Positions 16,816 to 26,899 of a stretch of DNA of 64,000 nucleotides are shown in pieces (positions within the stretch are counted from its first letter, which is position 1; each line of letters begins with the position of its first letter). The stretch covers positions 1,364,001-1,428,000 of the forward strand of contig NZ_JAIVLF010000001.1 of NCBI RefSeq assembly GCF_020524485.1, in the 5' to 3' direction. A program made the position numbers and the translations under genes. A model generated the notes under the pieces. The model made no database searches. It was given only the letters and a program-made list of their open reading frames with translations, and was not told the origin of the DNA. The stretch comes from Novosphingobium profundi. Its GTDB lineage: Bacteria > Pseudomonadota > Alphaproteobacteria > Sphingomonadales > Sphingomonadaceae.

Positions 16816-18042
16816 ATGAAAACAGATAAGACCAATGCGGATCAGAGCGAACCGACCCCTTGGGCTGCAATAGCAAGCCTTTCGCTTCTCGCGTTCCTGC
16901 TGGTCGGGTTGGAATTCATGCCTGCCAGCTTGCTCACGTCCATCGCCAGGGACCTCGCGATCTCCGAAGGGCAGGCAGGGTTATCAATCGTCGTTTCGGG
17001 GGCGTTTGCGATCACGACGAGCCTGCTTGGGAATGCTCTCTCCGCACGCCTCGACCGGCGCCTCGTTGTCCTGATGTACGCCTGCGTACTCACCGTTTCG
17101 AGCTTGATTGTTGCTGTCGCACCAAACTTTCCAGTCTTTCTCATCGGACGGGCGCTGGTAGGCATGGCGATCGGAGGGTTCTGGTCCCTTTCGACGGCAA
17201 TTGCCGCCAGACTGGCCCGCGAAAGCGACGTTTCCAAAGCCATCGCGCTACTACAAGCCGGCACAGCTTCAGCGCTTGTCGTTGCAGCGCCGATTGGCAG
17301 CTTTCTTGATACCCTAATCGGATGGCGAGCAACATTTCTGGTAACGGTACCCATCGGCATGGCGGCGATTGCCTGGCAGCTGGCTGTCCTTCCTCCGATG
17401 CCTCCGATGGCGACTGCTTCTGCTTCAGTCGGTGAGATGTTTCGACTGCTGCGTAAGCGTGATTTCGCGACCGGTATGGCGGCGATCGCCTTGTCCTTCA
17501 TCGGTCAGAACGCGCTCTCAATCTATCTGCGGCCGTTCCTCGAAACCGTCACAGGCTTCCACGCCGGGGCCGTCTCACTTGCCCTGCTTGTTCTCGGGCT
17601 TGGCGGCCTGGCCGGGCTGAGCTTGATCGGTCGGGTGCTGCGCTACAGCCTCAATGCCGTGCTGATCGGTCTGCCAATCGCGCTTGCCGTGCTTGCGGTT
17701 CTGATGATCACCTTTGGAAGCGTCGGGTCAATGACGATCGTCTTGCTACTCCTCTGGGGGCTGCTCACGACCCCGCTGATTGTTGCCTGGAACACCTGGA
17801 TGGCGAGCACGATTCCCGACGAGCTTGAAGCTGGTGGCGGGCTTCAGGTCGCGCTCATCCAATGTGCGATCGCAGGCGGCGCTTCCGCCGGAGGCATGCT
17901 GATTGATCATGTCGGGCTGTGGAGCGCCTTCTCGCTCGCCGCTGTCCTGCTGCTGGGCTCAGCCCTTTTCGCTGCAGTCACCGTTCTTGGCCGACCGCAT
18001 ACCTCCACAAATTCTCTGAAAACAGGAGTCCAAAATGTCTGA
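16816..18042 (+). CDS. MFS efflux transporter (DHA1-type)
   Basis: A 408-residue, 12-helix major facilitator of the drug:H+ antiporter type (AraJ/YdhP-like). The helix 2-3 region includes [16 protein letters not shown] and helix 4-5 [22 protein letters not shown]. It would export small organic molecules from the cytoplasm. Its stop overlaps the start of the following SDR by 8 bp, so the two are translationally coupled. The LysR neighbour suggests induction by a toxic or catabolic compound. Confidence 0.88.
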   Translation: MKTDKTNADQSEPTPWAAIASLSLLAFLLVGLEFMPASLLTSIARDLAISEGQAGLSIVVSGAFAITTSLLGNALSARLDRRLVVLMYACVLTVSSLIVAVAPNFPVFLIGRALVGMAIGGFWSLSTAIAARLARESDVSKAIALLQAGTASALVVAAPIGSFLDTLIGWRATFLVTVPIGMAAIAWQLAVLPPMPPMATASASVGEMFRLLRKRDFATGMAAIALSFIGQNALSIYLRPFLETVTGFHAGAVSLALLVLGLGGLAGLSLIGRVLRYSLNAVLIGLPIALAVLAVLMITFGSVGSMTIVLLLLWGLLTTPLIVAWNTWMASTIPDELEAGGGLQVALIQCAIAGGASAGGMLIDHVGLWSAFSLAAVLLLGSALFAAVTVLGRPHTSTNSLKTGVQNV

Positions 18043-18781
18043 TGGAATCGCAAATAAAGTCGTCGTCATCACCGGCGCGAGCAGTGGCTTAGGAGAAGCC
18101 TCCGCCCGTCATCTGGCCGCCAAGGGCGCACGGGTCGTTTTGGGCGCCCGCCGTTCGGACCGAATTACCGCTTTGGCGAAGGAACTGACCGACGCAGGTC
18201 ACGAAGCGATCGCTGTCACGACCGACGTCACCGACAAGGAACAGGTCAAGACACTGGTCGATAGGGCTGTGGAGGCCTTCGGCCGCATCGACGTGATGCT
18301 CAACAATGCCGGGCTAATGCAATTGGCACCGCTTGAGAAGCTGCAGACCGGCGAGTGGGACCGAATGATCGACATCAACGTGAAGGGTGTTCTTTACGGC
18401 GTTGCGGCTGCAATACCGCATATGAAAGCGCAGAAGTCCGGCCACATCATCAATGTGTCCTCGGTCTATGGCCATGTCGTCGACTACAACGCCGTCGTCT
18501 ATTGCGCGACCAAGTTTGCGGTGCGCGCACTGACCGAAGGGCTGCGCAAAGAGCTCAAGCCCTACAACGTGCGCACGACGGTCATTTCGCCGGGGGCGGT
18601 CAACACTGAACTCGCCACCCATATCAGCGATGCCGACATCAGGAGCAGCGTCCAGGACTTTGCGAGCCAGAACGGCGTCGAGCCCGACACCTTCGCGCGC
18701 GCCGTTGCCTTCGCGATCAACGAGCCGGCCAACGTGGACATCAACGAAATCCTGTTCAGGCCGATCAACCAGCCCGTTTGA
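18035..18781 (+). CDS. Short-chain dehydrogenase/reductase (SDR)
   Basis: A 248-residue classical SDR with the cofactor motif TGASSGLG near residues 13-20, NNAG near 89, and the catalytic Tyr156-x3-Lys160 (YCATK) after a conserved Ser (NVSSVYG). It is an NAD(P)H-dependent oxidoreductase of alcohols or ketones; the substrate is unknown. It overlaps the MFS gene upstream and lies 12 bp before the aldo-keto reductase. It resembles the SDR at 20913 throughout (shared GVAA, AISTEL/AVNTEL and NQPV/NQPW endings), so the two are probably paralogues. Confidence 0.9.
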   Translation: MSDGIANKVVVITGASSGLGEASARHLAAKGARVVLGARRSDRITALAKELTDAGHEAIAVTTDVTDKEQVKTLVDRAVEAFGRIDVMLNNAGLMQLAPLEKLQTGEWDRMIDINVKGVLYGVAAAIPHMKAQKSGHIINVSSVYGHVVDYNAVVYCATKFAVRALTEGLRKELKPYNVRTTVISPGAVNTELATHISDADIRSSVQDFASQNGVEPDTFARAVAFAINEPANVDINEILFRPINQPV

Positions 18782-19966
<1,185 letters not shown>

Positions 19967-20034
19967 GCGCCGGGCCCTATGTCTGGCCCGCGGCCGCAGG
20001 TCCTCACTTCAGAAGATCAAAGGATGTATTTGCC

Positions 20035-20799
20035 ATGGCACGCATTTTTGTCACCGGATCGTCCACTGGCCTTGGGCTGCTGGCTGGAAAGGCCCTGCTT
20101 GCGGACGGGCATGACGTGATCTTTCATGCCCGCAGTCCGTCACGGGCCGATGACTTGCGGCGCGACGCAGGCCGCGATGTGAAGATCGTGACAGGAGACG
20201 TCAGCACGATCTCCGGCGCGCTCGACATCGCGGATCAGGTCAATGGGATCGGTGCGCCGGATGCGGTGATCCACAATGCAGGGTTGGGCGCCGACACGAG
20301 GCTGTCGCTGACCGTCGATGGCATCCCAGATCTGTTCGGGGTCAACGTACTTGCGCCCTATATTCTGACGGCGAAGATGCCGGCACCATCAAGGATGGTC
20401 TATCTCAGCTCTGATATGCACTTCGTGTCGCCCGAACTGGATGACATGCTGTGGCGCCGGCGCAGCTGGAGCGGCTATGCGGCCTATTCCGAAAGCAAGT
20501 TCTATGTGACCGCACTGGCCTTCGCAGTAGCGCGGCTTCGTCCCGATGCCCATTCGAATGCTGTCGATCCTGGGTGGGTGCCCACTCGCATGGGTGGCCG
20601 GCAAGCGCCAGACGATCTGGAACAGGGCGCGACCACACAGGCGACACTGGCGTCGGGTGGAGATGCCAGGCTGGCAAAGCTGACCGGCCAGTTCCTCTAC
20701 CATATGGGTGTACGCGAGCCAGAGCGCGAAACGCGCGACATCGAGATCCAGAAACGCCTGATCGACCTGTGCCAGGATCTGTCCGGGATTGGCCTTTAG
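20035..20799 (+). CDS. Short-chain dehydrogenase/reductase, atypical
   Basis: A 254-residue SDR with TGSSTGLG near residues 7-14, HNAG near 80, and the catalytic YSESK motif. It has a long C-terminal extension relative to its neighbours and resembles SDRs annotated as daunorubicin C-13 ketoreductases or retinol dehydrogenase-like. AAAGGA lies about 10 nt upstream of the ATG. It belongs to the LysR-associated operon; no substrate can be assigned. Confidence 0.87.
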   Translation: MARIFVTGSSTGLGLLAGKALLADGHDVIFHARSPSRADDLRRDAGRDVKIVTGDVSTISGALDIADQVNGIGAPDAVIHNAGLGADTRLSLTVDGIPDLFGVNVLAPYILTAKMPAPSRMVYLSSDMHFVSPELDDMLWRRRSWSGYAAYSESKFYVTALAFAVARLRPDAHSNAVDPGWVPTRMGGRQAPDDLEQGATTQATLASGGDARLAKLTGQFLYHMGVREPERETRDIEIQKRLIDLCQDLSGIGL

Positions 20800-20912
20800 G
20801 CTCGCAACAACGACGAGCTGTCGCCGTGCCTGCTGCAAGCGTGGGCTTGCCGAACCCCGCCGACGGTTGCCCTCAATCTCAAACCCATCACTGACAAATT
20901 GGAAAGAAGACC

Positions 20913-21656
20913 ATGATCAAAGACAAAGTCGTCATCATAACCGGGGCATCGTCGGGCATCGGCGAAGCTACCGCCAAACTTCTGGCCAGCAAGGGTGCCA
21001 AGGTTGTTCTGGGCGCGCGACGCGCCGACAAGCTCAAGCTCATCGCGGACGAGATCACGCGTGCTGGCGGCCAGGCGGTCTTTCAGGAACTCGACGTTAC
21101 CCAGCAGGCGGAAAATGACGCCATCGTCAAGCTCGCCAAGGACACTTTTGGCCGCTTGGACGTCATCTTCCTTAACGCAGGCGTCATGCCCAACGCGCCT
21201 CTTTCGGCGATGCGGACCGATGACTGGCACCAGATGGTCGACATCAACATCAAGGGCGTTCTGAACGGCGTCGCCGCCGTCCTGCCAAGCTTCATCGAAC
21301 AAAAGGCTGGGCATGTCGTTGCAACATCTTCCGTCGCCGGCCTGAAAGCCTATCCAAACGGAGCGGTCTACGGCGGGACAAAATGGTTCGTGAAGGACTT
21401 CATGGAAGTGCTTCGTATGGAATCGGCCATGGAAGGTACCAACATTCGCACGGCGACAATCTATCCGGCCGCCATCAGCACTGAACTGCTGAACGCCATC
21501 GGCGACAAGGAAACCTCCGAGGCCATGCACGGCATCTACAACCAGTATGGGATTCCGGCTGAGCGGGTCGCCAACGTCGTGGCGATCGCCATCGATCAAC
21601 CGGAAGATACGACGATCAACGAGTTTACCGTGGGGCCGGCAAACCAGCCCTGGTAA
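20913..21656 (+). CDS. Short-chain dehydrogenase/reductase (paralogue of 18035 SDR)
   Basis: A 247-residue SDR with TGASSGIG near residues 10-17 and the catalytic YGGTK motif after ATSSVAG. The usual NNAG is LNAG here. GGAAAGAAGACC precedes the ATG. It closely parallels the SDR at 18035, which suggests duplication within the operon and divergence in substrate range. A strong hairpin follows the stop by 15 bp. Confidence 0.9.
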   Translation: MIKDKVVIITGASSGIGEATAKLLASKGAKVVLGARRADKLKLIADEITRAGGQAVFQELDVTQQAENDAIVKLAKDTFGRLDVIFLNAGVMPNAPLSAMRTDDWHQMVDINIKGVLNGVAAVLPSFIEQKAGHVVATSSVAGLKAYPNGAVYGGTKWFVKDFMEVLRMESAMEGTNIRTATIYPAAISTELLNAIGDKETSEAMHGIYNQYGIPAERVANVVAIAIDQPEDTTINEFTVGPANQPW

Positions 21657-21671
21657 GAAGCAACTTGTTAC

Positions 21672-21713
21672 AAGCTGTGCCAGCGGCGAAATCTGACGCT
21701 GCTGGCACAGCTT
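21672..21713 (+). terminator. Hairpin terminator after SDR operon
   Basis: AAGCTGTGCCAGC (21672-21684) and GCTGGCACAGCTT (21701-21713) form a perfect 13-bp stem with a 16-nt loop. CATTCTT follows, a weak T-rich tail. It closes the LysR-linked operon. Confidence 0.7.
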
Positions 21714-21816
21714 CATTCTTCATCGCAATCCGCAGGTCGGTCCTTTCTAAATCAAAGGTGGGCCCTCGAAGGCGCTTCCGTCAGATTTGACCCATTGCTA
21801 GCAACTGGAATGTTCG

Positions 21817-22641
21817 ATGATTAAATCTGTATGCATTGCTGCGGCTCTGGTCAGCACGTCCTATTGTTCGAACGTTTTGGCTGCAGAGAAGCCACAGTCC
21901 GAGGTGCATTACGTTGCCCTGGGCAGTTCGTATGCTGCGGGCATCGGCTTAGGCGACAAAGTTGCGAATTCGCCACCAGTATGCATGCGCGGGGAAGGCA
22001 GCTATCCTCGCGTTCTCGCTCAGAAGATCGAAGCCACACTTACCGATGCAAGCTGTTCTGGCAGCACGGCGAAGCAAATTCTTGATGAGAGCCAGACAGG
22101 CCTTGAGCCGCAAATTCAGGCGGTGACCAAGGACACCGATCTCGTCACTATCACCGTGGGTGGAAATGACCTTGGCTACGTCGGCGATATGATGCGTGCG
22201 ACTGGTTTGTTCGGAGGCTTGAAGGGGCCACTACAGTCTGCAGAGGCGCGCCCCTACACGGAACTGCGAAAAACGATCGTTGCTGTTCTGCAAGAGGTGC
22301 GTAAGCGGGCGCCCAGATCCAGAATTTTCCTGGTGACCTATCCTGACGTCCTGCCCGAAAGCGGGACTTGTGAACGCCTTGGCCTCAACGCTGATGAGGC
22401 TGATACATTTCGCGCCATCGCCAAGCAGCTCGCGGCCACGACGCGCTCGGCGGCACGTGAAGTTCGAGGCACGCAGTTCATTGACGCAGCCCGTCAATCG
22501 AAAGGGCACGATGCCTGCTCCGCACAACCGTGGACAACGGGGAGCCATCCAAATGAAGGCTTTGCGTTTCACCCCACTCAGGCGGGAGCGCAGGCAGTCG
22601 CTGCGATGATTGAAAAATCGATGGGTTACGCCAAACCGTGA
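21817..22641 (+). CDS. Secreted SGNH/GDSL-type esterase
   Basis: A 274-residue exported hydrolase: signal peptide MIKSVCIAAALVSTSYCSNVLAA, then SGNH blocks. Block I is VALGSSYAAGIG (GSS in place of GDS), the Asn block is TVGGNDLGY, and the catalytic His is in AFHPTQAG. It is closest to the SEST/Streptomyces-type GDSL esterases and would hydrolyse lipid or acyl esters in the periplasm. It has its own upstream gap (21714-21816) and no obvious operon partner. Confidence 0.88.
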   Translation: MIKSVCIAAALVSTSYCSNVLAAEKPQSEVHYVALGSSYAAGIGLGDKVANSPPVCMRGEGSYPRVLAQKIEATLTDASCSGSTAKQILDESQTGLEPQIQAVTKDTDLVTITVGGNDLGYVGDMMRATGLFGGLKGPLQSAEARPYTELRKTIVAVLQEVRKRAPRSRIFLVTYPDVLPESGTCERLGLNADEADTFRAIAKQLAATTRSAAREVRGTQFIDAARQSKGHDACSAQPWTTGSHPNEGFAFHPTQAGAQAVAAMIEKSMGYAKP

Positions 22642-22665
22642 GCTTACCCGTTCCGGGCGACCTTC

Positions 22666-23253
22666 TCATCGGGATTTGCGCAATTGCCACTCCAGGTTGT
22701 TCCGAACCGCAGGCCAATCTCCGGACGTGACACTATAAACGCATGTGTCCCTGATCGAGCCATCGGCCATGCGCATATGATTGCGCAGCACGCCATCCAA
22801 TTTCGCGCCAAGCCTTTCAATCGCACGGCGGCTCGCATGGTTCATGAAATGGGTGCGAAGTTCGACGGCCAAACAATCAAGTTGATCGAAGGCGTGAGCC
22901 AACATCAACAACTTGGCTTCGGTGTTGAGGGCTGTCTTTTGTACCCTTGCCGCATACCAGGTGGAGCCAATCTCGACCCGTGGTGCTGCAGCGTCGATGT
23001 TCATAAATGACGTCATTCCCACCGGGACGCCCTGCGCATCCATGACGGTGAAAGGATGCATTGTGCCTTTCGCCTGAAGATCCAGGCGGCGGGCGATCTC
23101 AGTGTCCATTTCCTCAGGTGAGGGGACGATCGTATACCACAGCCGCCAAAGTTCACCGTCCTGAACTGCCTCAGTCAGCGCGGGCCCATGCTCGGGGGAG
23201 AGCTGCACGAGTTCAACATGCCTGCCGTGGAGTTCGGTAAAGTCGAGAGTCAT
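22666..23253 (-). CDS. GNAT acetyltransferase, RimJ/RimL-like
   Basis: A 195-residue GCN5-related N-acetyltransferase of the RimJ/RimL type (VEIGSTWYAARVQKTALNTEAKLLMLAHAFD around the acetyl-CoA site, RAIERLGAKLDGVLRNH near the C-terminus). It transfers acetyl groups to an amine, of a protein N-terminus or small molecule. It is transcribed with the TSUP permease 7 bp upstream; its role there is unclear. Confidence 0.85.
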   Translation of the reverse strand: MTLDFTELHGRHVELVQLSPEHGPALTEAVQDGELWRLWYTIVPSPEEMDTEIARRLDLQAKGTMHPFTVMDAQGVPVGMTSFMNIDAAAPRVEIGSTWYAARVQKTALNTEAKLLMLAHAFDQLDCLAVELRTHFMNHASRRAIERLGAKLDGVLRNHMRMADGSIRDTCVYSVTSGDWPAVRNNLEWQLRKSR

Positions 23254-23260
23254 AGAAGGC

Positions 23261-24040
23261 CTATAGTTTCAGAAAGTTCCACAGGGGATTGTCAGGGTCA
23301 GCCAGCAACTTCGCCGTCAACCCGAATGACATTATGACCAGCAGGGGACGCACTCCGCGTCCGCCAAACCGCAGCGCAATCCATGCACCTATCTGATTGC
23401 CCGCGACGTTGGCCAGAGCCATCGAAAGACCCAGTATCCATAGGACCTTGCCGCCAGCAATCATGGCCAGAAGACCTGCAAAATTCGTTGCAAAATTGAC
23501 GAACTTCGCATTGGCGATGGCGCGCACCAGACCTAGCCCGCCTAAAGCTACAAGGCTCGTCGTGATGAATGAGCCCGTTCCCGGACCAAAGAAGCCGTCA
23601 TAGAACCCTATCCCTGTGCAAACCACTGTTAAGCCTGCTCGGCCGAGCCGCGAATGACGATCCTCTTCGCCCATTTTGGGTGCGAGCAGGAAATAGAATC
23701 CCATGGCAATGAGAAGCAGCGGAACGACAAGTTCCAGAAAGTCTGCCTTGACGTGCTGGACAGCAGTGGCCCCCAAAACCGCCCCGGCAAAGGCACCAGC
23801 GGCAGGGACTGCGAAAGCACGGAAATCGACGCGCCCCGCCCGCATGAAGCGGGCGACAGCCGAGCCCGTTCCGATCGTACTTTGAAGCTTGTTGGTAGCA
23901 AGTGCGGAGACCGGAGGAATTCCAGCAGCCATCAATGCCGGAATCGTGAGAAGCCCCCCGCCCCCCGCAAGGGCGTCGATCCCTCCCGCCAGGAAGGCCA
24001 CGAACAGCAATAGCGCAAACACGTCTGATGCGATTTCCAT
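23261..24040 (-). CDS. TSUP (TauE/SafE) family permease
   Basis: A 259-residue membrane protein with seven to eight helices and the family's N-terminal repeat (FLAGGIDALAGGGGLLTIPALMAAG) and central repeat (GFYDGFFGPGTGSF). TSUP proteins move sulfite, sulfoacetate, taurine or other organosulfur anions. The ATG at 24038-24040 is chosen because the first helix begins right after it. It follows the HxlR regulator by 8 bp and is probably controlled by it. Confidence 0.88.
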   Translation of the reverse strand: MEIASDVFALLLFVAFLAGGIDALAGGGGLLTIPALMAAGIPPVSALATNKLQSTIGTGSAVARFMRAGRVDFRAFAVPAAGAFAGAVLGATAVQHVKADFLELVVPLLLIAMGFYFLLAPKMGEEDRHSRLGRAGLTVVCTGIGFYDGFFGPGTGSFITTSLVALGGLGLVRAIANAKFVNFATNFAGLLAMIAGGKVLWILGLSMALANVAGNQIGAWIALRFGGRGVRPLLVIMSFGLTAKLLADPDNPLWNFLKL

Positions 24041-24048
24041 GGGACAGA

Positions 24049-24423
24049 TCAGCTCTTGCGCTTGGCCGATGGGGCCTTCCGGTGAGGAATGCTGGCGCCG
24101 TGCACTTCCCACCACAAAGTAAGTTCGTGCATCATTGGCCCCAGGCCGCGTGCCTTGTCCGTCATCGCATATTCCACTCTGGGCGGCACTTCAGCGAAGA
24201 CGGTGCGCGAGACAAGGCCATCTGCCTCCAATTCCCGAAGCTGATTGGTCAGCATGTGCTGCGTGACCCCTGGAATGGCTTTGCGCAATTCGCCGAACCG
24301 ATGCACTCGCCCATTCAGAAGCCACATGATCTCAAGCTTCCATTTACCCGAGAGCATGGAAAATGCACGACGCATCTCCTCATGCATATTAGTCTCATTA
24401 CTGCTGTTGGTCTTCTTTTCCAT
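24049..24423 (-). CDS. HxlR-family winged-helix regulator
   Basis: A 124-residue HxlR-type regulator (FSMLSGKWKLEIMWLLNGRVHRFGELRKAIPGVTQHMLTNQLRELEADG). The usual N-terminal cysteine of redox-responsive members is not evident. The true start may be the internal ATG at MHEEMRR. It diverges from the SDR at 24531 across a 107-bp gap and lies just upstream of the TSUP permease, so it may control both directions. Confidence 0.88.
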   Translation of the reverse strand: MEKKTNSSNETNMHEEMRRAFSMLSGKWKLEIMWLLNGRVHRFGELRKAIPGVTQHMLTNQLRELEADGLVSRTVFAEVPPRVEYAMTDKARGLGPMMHELTLWWEVHGASIPHRKAPSAKRKS

Positions 24424-24530
24424 ACTAACCTACAGAAATTCATCCTTCTTGAAGAGGCTACTGCTAGCTGACATTTCCTGTGCGTGGAAGTCGCGAAGGG
24501 CGATTCTGGTCGATCAAAGAAGGAACAGGT

Positions 24531-25274
24531 ATGGGCCGCATTGACGGTAAGACTGCAATTGTCACTGGCGCCACGCGCGGGATTGGTCGTGCAATCGCCA
24601 AGCTCTTCGCAGCAGAAGGGGCAAACGTCGCGATTCTCTCTCGCACAGCTGCTAACATCGAAAGCGTAGTCGACGAGATCACTGCTGATGGCGGTGTAGC
24701 ACTGGGTGCTCCATGTGACGTCAGCGATCGGGTGCAGATCGATTCGGCCGTATCTAGAGTCGTGGAGGAATTTGGCGGGATCGACATCCTGGTGAACAAT
24801 GCCTTCGATCCAACGGTTCCGTATTCGAGCATTCTCGAACTCTCGACCGAGCAACTCCAGCGCAATCTGGAAATGGGACCGATCGCCTACCTCAATTTTA
24901 TGCAGGCGGCGCATCCCTATTTGAAAGTGAGCGAGCAGGCCCGGATCATCAATTTCGGTTCCATGGCGGGTGTAATCGGTCTGGCTTCCATGGGCCCTTA
25001 CAACATGGCCAAGGAGGCTGTTCGCGCACTCACACGTACGGCAGCGCGTGAATGGGCCGCTGACGGCATTACGGTCAACAACCTACTTCCCATAGCCGAA
25101 ACCTGGGGACCCGAAGTCGAAGTACCCGCCCCGACGAGTGCCCTAGCCCGGTTCGGGCAACCCGCAGATGATATCGCGCCCGTTGCACTGTTCCTTGCGA
25201 GCACAGACTCCCAGTTCATAACCGGCAGCAGCCTTACCCCAGATGGCGGTGCGATGATCGACGCAGCGCGCTGA
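24531..25274 (+). CDS. Short-chain dehydrogenase/reductase
   Basis: A 247-residue classical SDR: TGATRGIG near residues 11-18, NNAF in place of NNAG, Ser in NFGSMAG, and the catalytic YNMAK. The C-terminal ITGSSLTPDGGAMI is typical of FabG-like enzymes. AGGAACAGGT precedes ATG 24531. It is divergent from the HxlR regulator, a common arrangement in which HxlR senses an electrophile and the SDR reduces it; that link is inferred. Confidence 0.9.
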   Translation: MGRIDGKTAIVTGATRGIGRAIAKLFAAEGANVAILSRTAANIESVVDEITADGGVALGAPCDVSDRVQIDSAVSRVVEEFGGIDILVNNAFDPTVPYSSILELSTEQLQRNLEMGPIAYLNFMQAAHPYLKVSEQARIINFGSMAGVIGLASMGPYNMAKEAVRALTRTAAREWAADGITVNNLLPIAETWGPEVEVPAPTSALARFGQPADDIAPVALFLASTDSQFITGSSLTPDGGAMIDAAR

Positions 25275-25411
25275 GCAGGAAGTCCTGTGGCTGGTCGAGA
25301 GGCATTTCGTAAATTTGATTGACAATATATCTCGACCAGCCATTCAACTGGCAGTGGTTAGGCCTCGTACATGGCAACTCGCCGGGCCATGTTATCTATT
25401 TCGTCACGCTT

Positions 25412-25713
25412 TCAGGATGTTCTCATTAGCCTGACCTGCCTTGTTCGCGAGGCAGCCGGATCGCGTCGGACCGTCTTTGAACCGGCGACTTTGAGGACCC
25501 GCAAGCGTAAGGTGGCAAACTCTTGCGTGACCAGTGGTGCGTCAGTGTGCAGGACGAGCTGCATCTGGTCGGCCGTGGCCGAGCGGCACGAAGTAGTGGC
25601 GCTGGCGAGTTGACTCTTGTGCATTTTGATCAGGTTTTCAGCCCGACCGCGCGCGCAACAGAGCGTTTGATAGATGTGCTCGGCCAACCCTTCAGAACAC
25701 GCCCGGTAAATCT
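25412..25713 (-). pseudogene. Decayed IS1380-type transposase C-terminal remnant
   Basis: Read on the - strand, this segment gives RQIYRACSEG, then CCARGRAENLIKMHKSQLAS, then TTSCRSATADQMQLVLHT and EFATLRLRVLKVAG. These match the conserved C-terminal part of IS1380-family DDE transposases (the YCARGQAENLIKxHKxQLASDRTSCRS block followed by AEFATLRLRLLKVAA). About 15-20 residues that usually follow LHTAAYW are missing and the frame ends in a scrambled tail, so it is a dead fragment. No terminal repeats are visible. It abuts the stop of the acyl-CoA dehydrogenase at 25720. Confidence 0.75.
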
Positions 25714-25719
25714 GGCGGG

Positions 25720-26871
25720 CTAAGGGCTCACTAGCCCTCTACCCACGATTTCACGCATGATTTCACTGCTCCCGCCATAAATACGACGGACGCGGGCGTC
25801 TCGCCAGATTCTCGCAATCGGGTATTCATTCATGTAACCGGCGCCGCCATGCGCTTGCAGGGCCTTGTCGCAGACACGCCATTGCATCTCGCTGTGCCAG
25901 AGCTTTGCGGCAGCAGCCTCCTCGTTGGTCAGCCGGCCAGCGAGATGGCGGTGGACCAGCCAGTCCAGATGTGCCCATCCCACCTGAAGCTGGGCGGCGA
26001 TGTCGGCCATCACGAAGCGGGTGTTCTGGAAGTCGAGAATGCTCTGGCCGAAGGCCTTGCGTTCGCGGGTGAAGGCAAGGGCCTCGTCGAAGGCACGCTG
26101 CGCGCCAGCCTGCGCGGAGATGGCGATGCTCAGGCGTTCCTGTGGCAATTCGCCGAAGAGATGCGCCATGGCGGCATTCTCCTCGCCCACGAGGTTCTCG
26201 ACCGGAACGCGTACGTTCGCGAAGGCGAGTTCGGAGGTGTCCGCCATCCAGTGCCCGATCTTGTCGAGATTGCGGCCCCGAGTGAAGCCGGGGCGATCCG
26301 CCTCGACCAGGATCAGCGAGAATCCGCGACCTCCCGCTTCGGGGTCGGTCCGGCATACGACGAAGACGATGTCGGCGTTCTGCCCGTTCGTGATGTAGGT
26401 CTTGGCGCCGTCGATCACGTAGTCGGAACCCTCGCGCCGGGCCCGCGTGCGCAGCCCCTTGAGATCTGAACCGGCCTGGGGCTCTGTCATGGCGATGGCG
26501 GCGATGACCTCGCCCGTCACCATGCCGGGCAGCCAGCGTTGCTTCAGTTCGGGCTGGGCGTGGTGCAGCAGGTAGGGCATGGTGATGTCCGATTGCAGCG
26601 TGATGCCGTCGGCCATCATTGCGTAGGACAGTTCCTCGTTGACCACCGTGTTGAACCGGAAATCGAGGCCAAGCCCGCCATATTCACCCGGGACCCCGGG
26701 GCAAAGCAGACCGGCTTCACCGGCCTTGCGCCAGAAGTCGCGCGCGATACGCCCGCTTTCCTCGAACTCGGGGATACGGGGGGTAAACTCGCGGGCGATG
26801 AAACGGCGCACACTGTCACGGAAGAAGTGGAGGTCTTCGTCGAAGAGAAGACTCTCGGAACGGTCAAGCAT
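25720..26871 (-). CDS. Acyl-CoA dehydrogenase
   Basis: A 383-residue FAD-dependent acyl-CoA dehydrogenase. The signature AMTEPQAGSDLKGLRTRARR is in the middle domain and the catalytic-base region near the C-terminus is YGGSSEIMREIVGRG, with Glu in SSEI. It introduces an alpha-beta double bond into an acyl-CoA. It is the last gene of the three-gene - strand operon (CoA transferase, ACAD, ACAD), 28 bp after its neighbour. Its 3' end touches the transposase remnant but the C-terminus looks complete. Confidence 0.93.
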   Translation of the reverse strand: MLDRSESLLFDEDLHFFRDSVRRFIAREFTPRIPEFEESGRIARDFWRKAGEAGLLCPGVPGEYGGLGLDFRFNTVVNEELSYAMMADGITLQSDITMPYLLHHAQPELKQRWLPGMVTGEVIAAIAMTEPQAGSDLKGLRTRARREGSDYVIDGAKTYITNGQNADIVFVVCRTDPEAGGRGFSLILVEADRPGFTRGRNLDKIGHWMADTSELAFANVRVPVENLVGEENAAMAHLFGELPQERLSIAISAQAGAQRAFDEALAFTRERKAFGQSILDFQNTRFVMADIAAQLQVGWAHLDWLVHRHLAGRLTNEEAAAAKLWHSEMQWRVCDKALQAHGGAGYMNEYPIARIWRDARVRRIYGGSSEIMREIVGRGLVSP

Positions 26872-26899
26872 CTGGGAAACTCCGGTGCCGCAAGGAACC

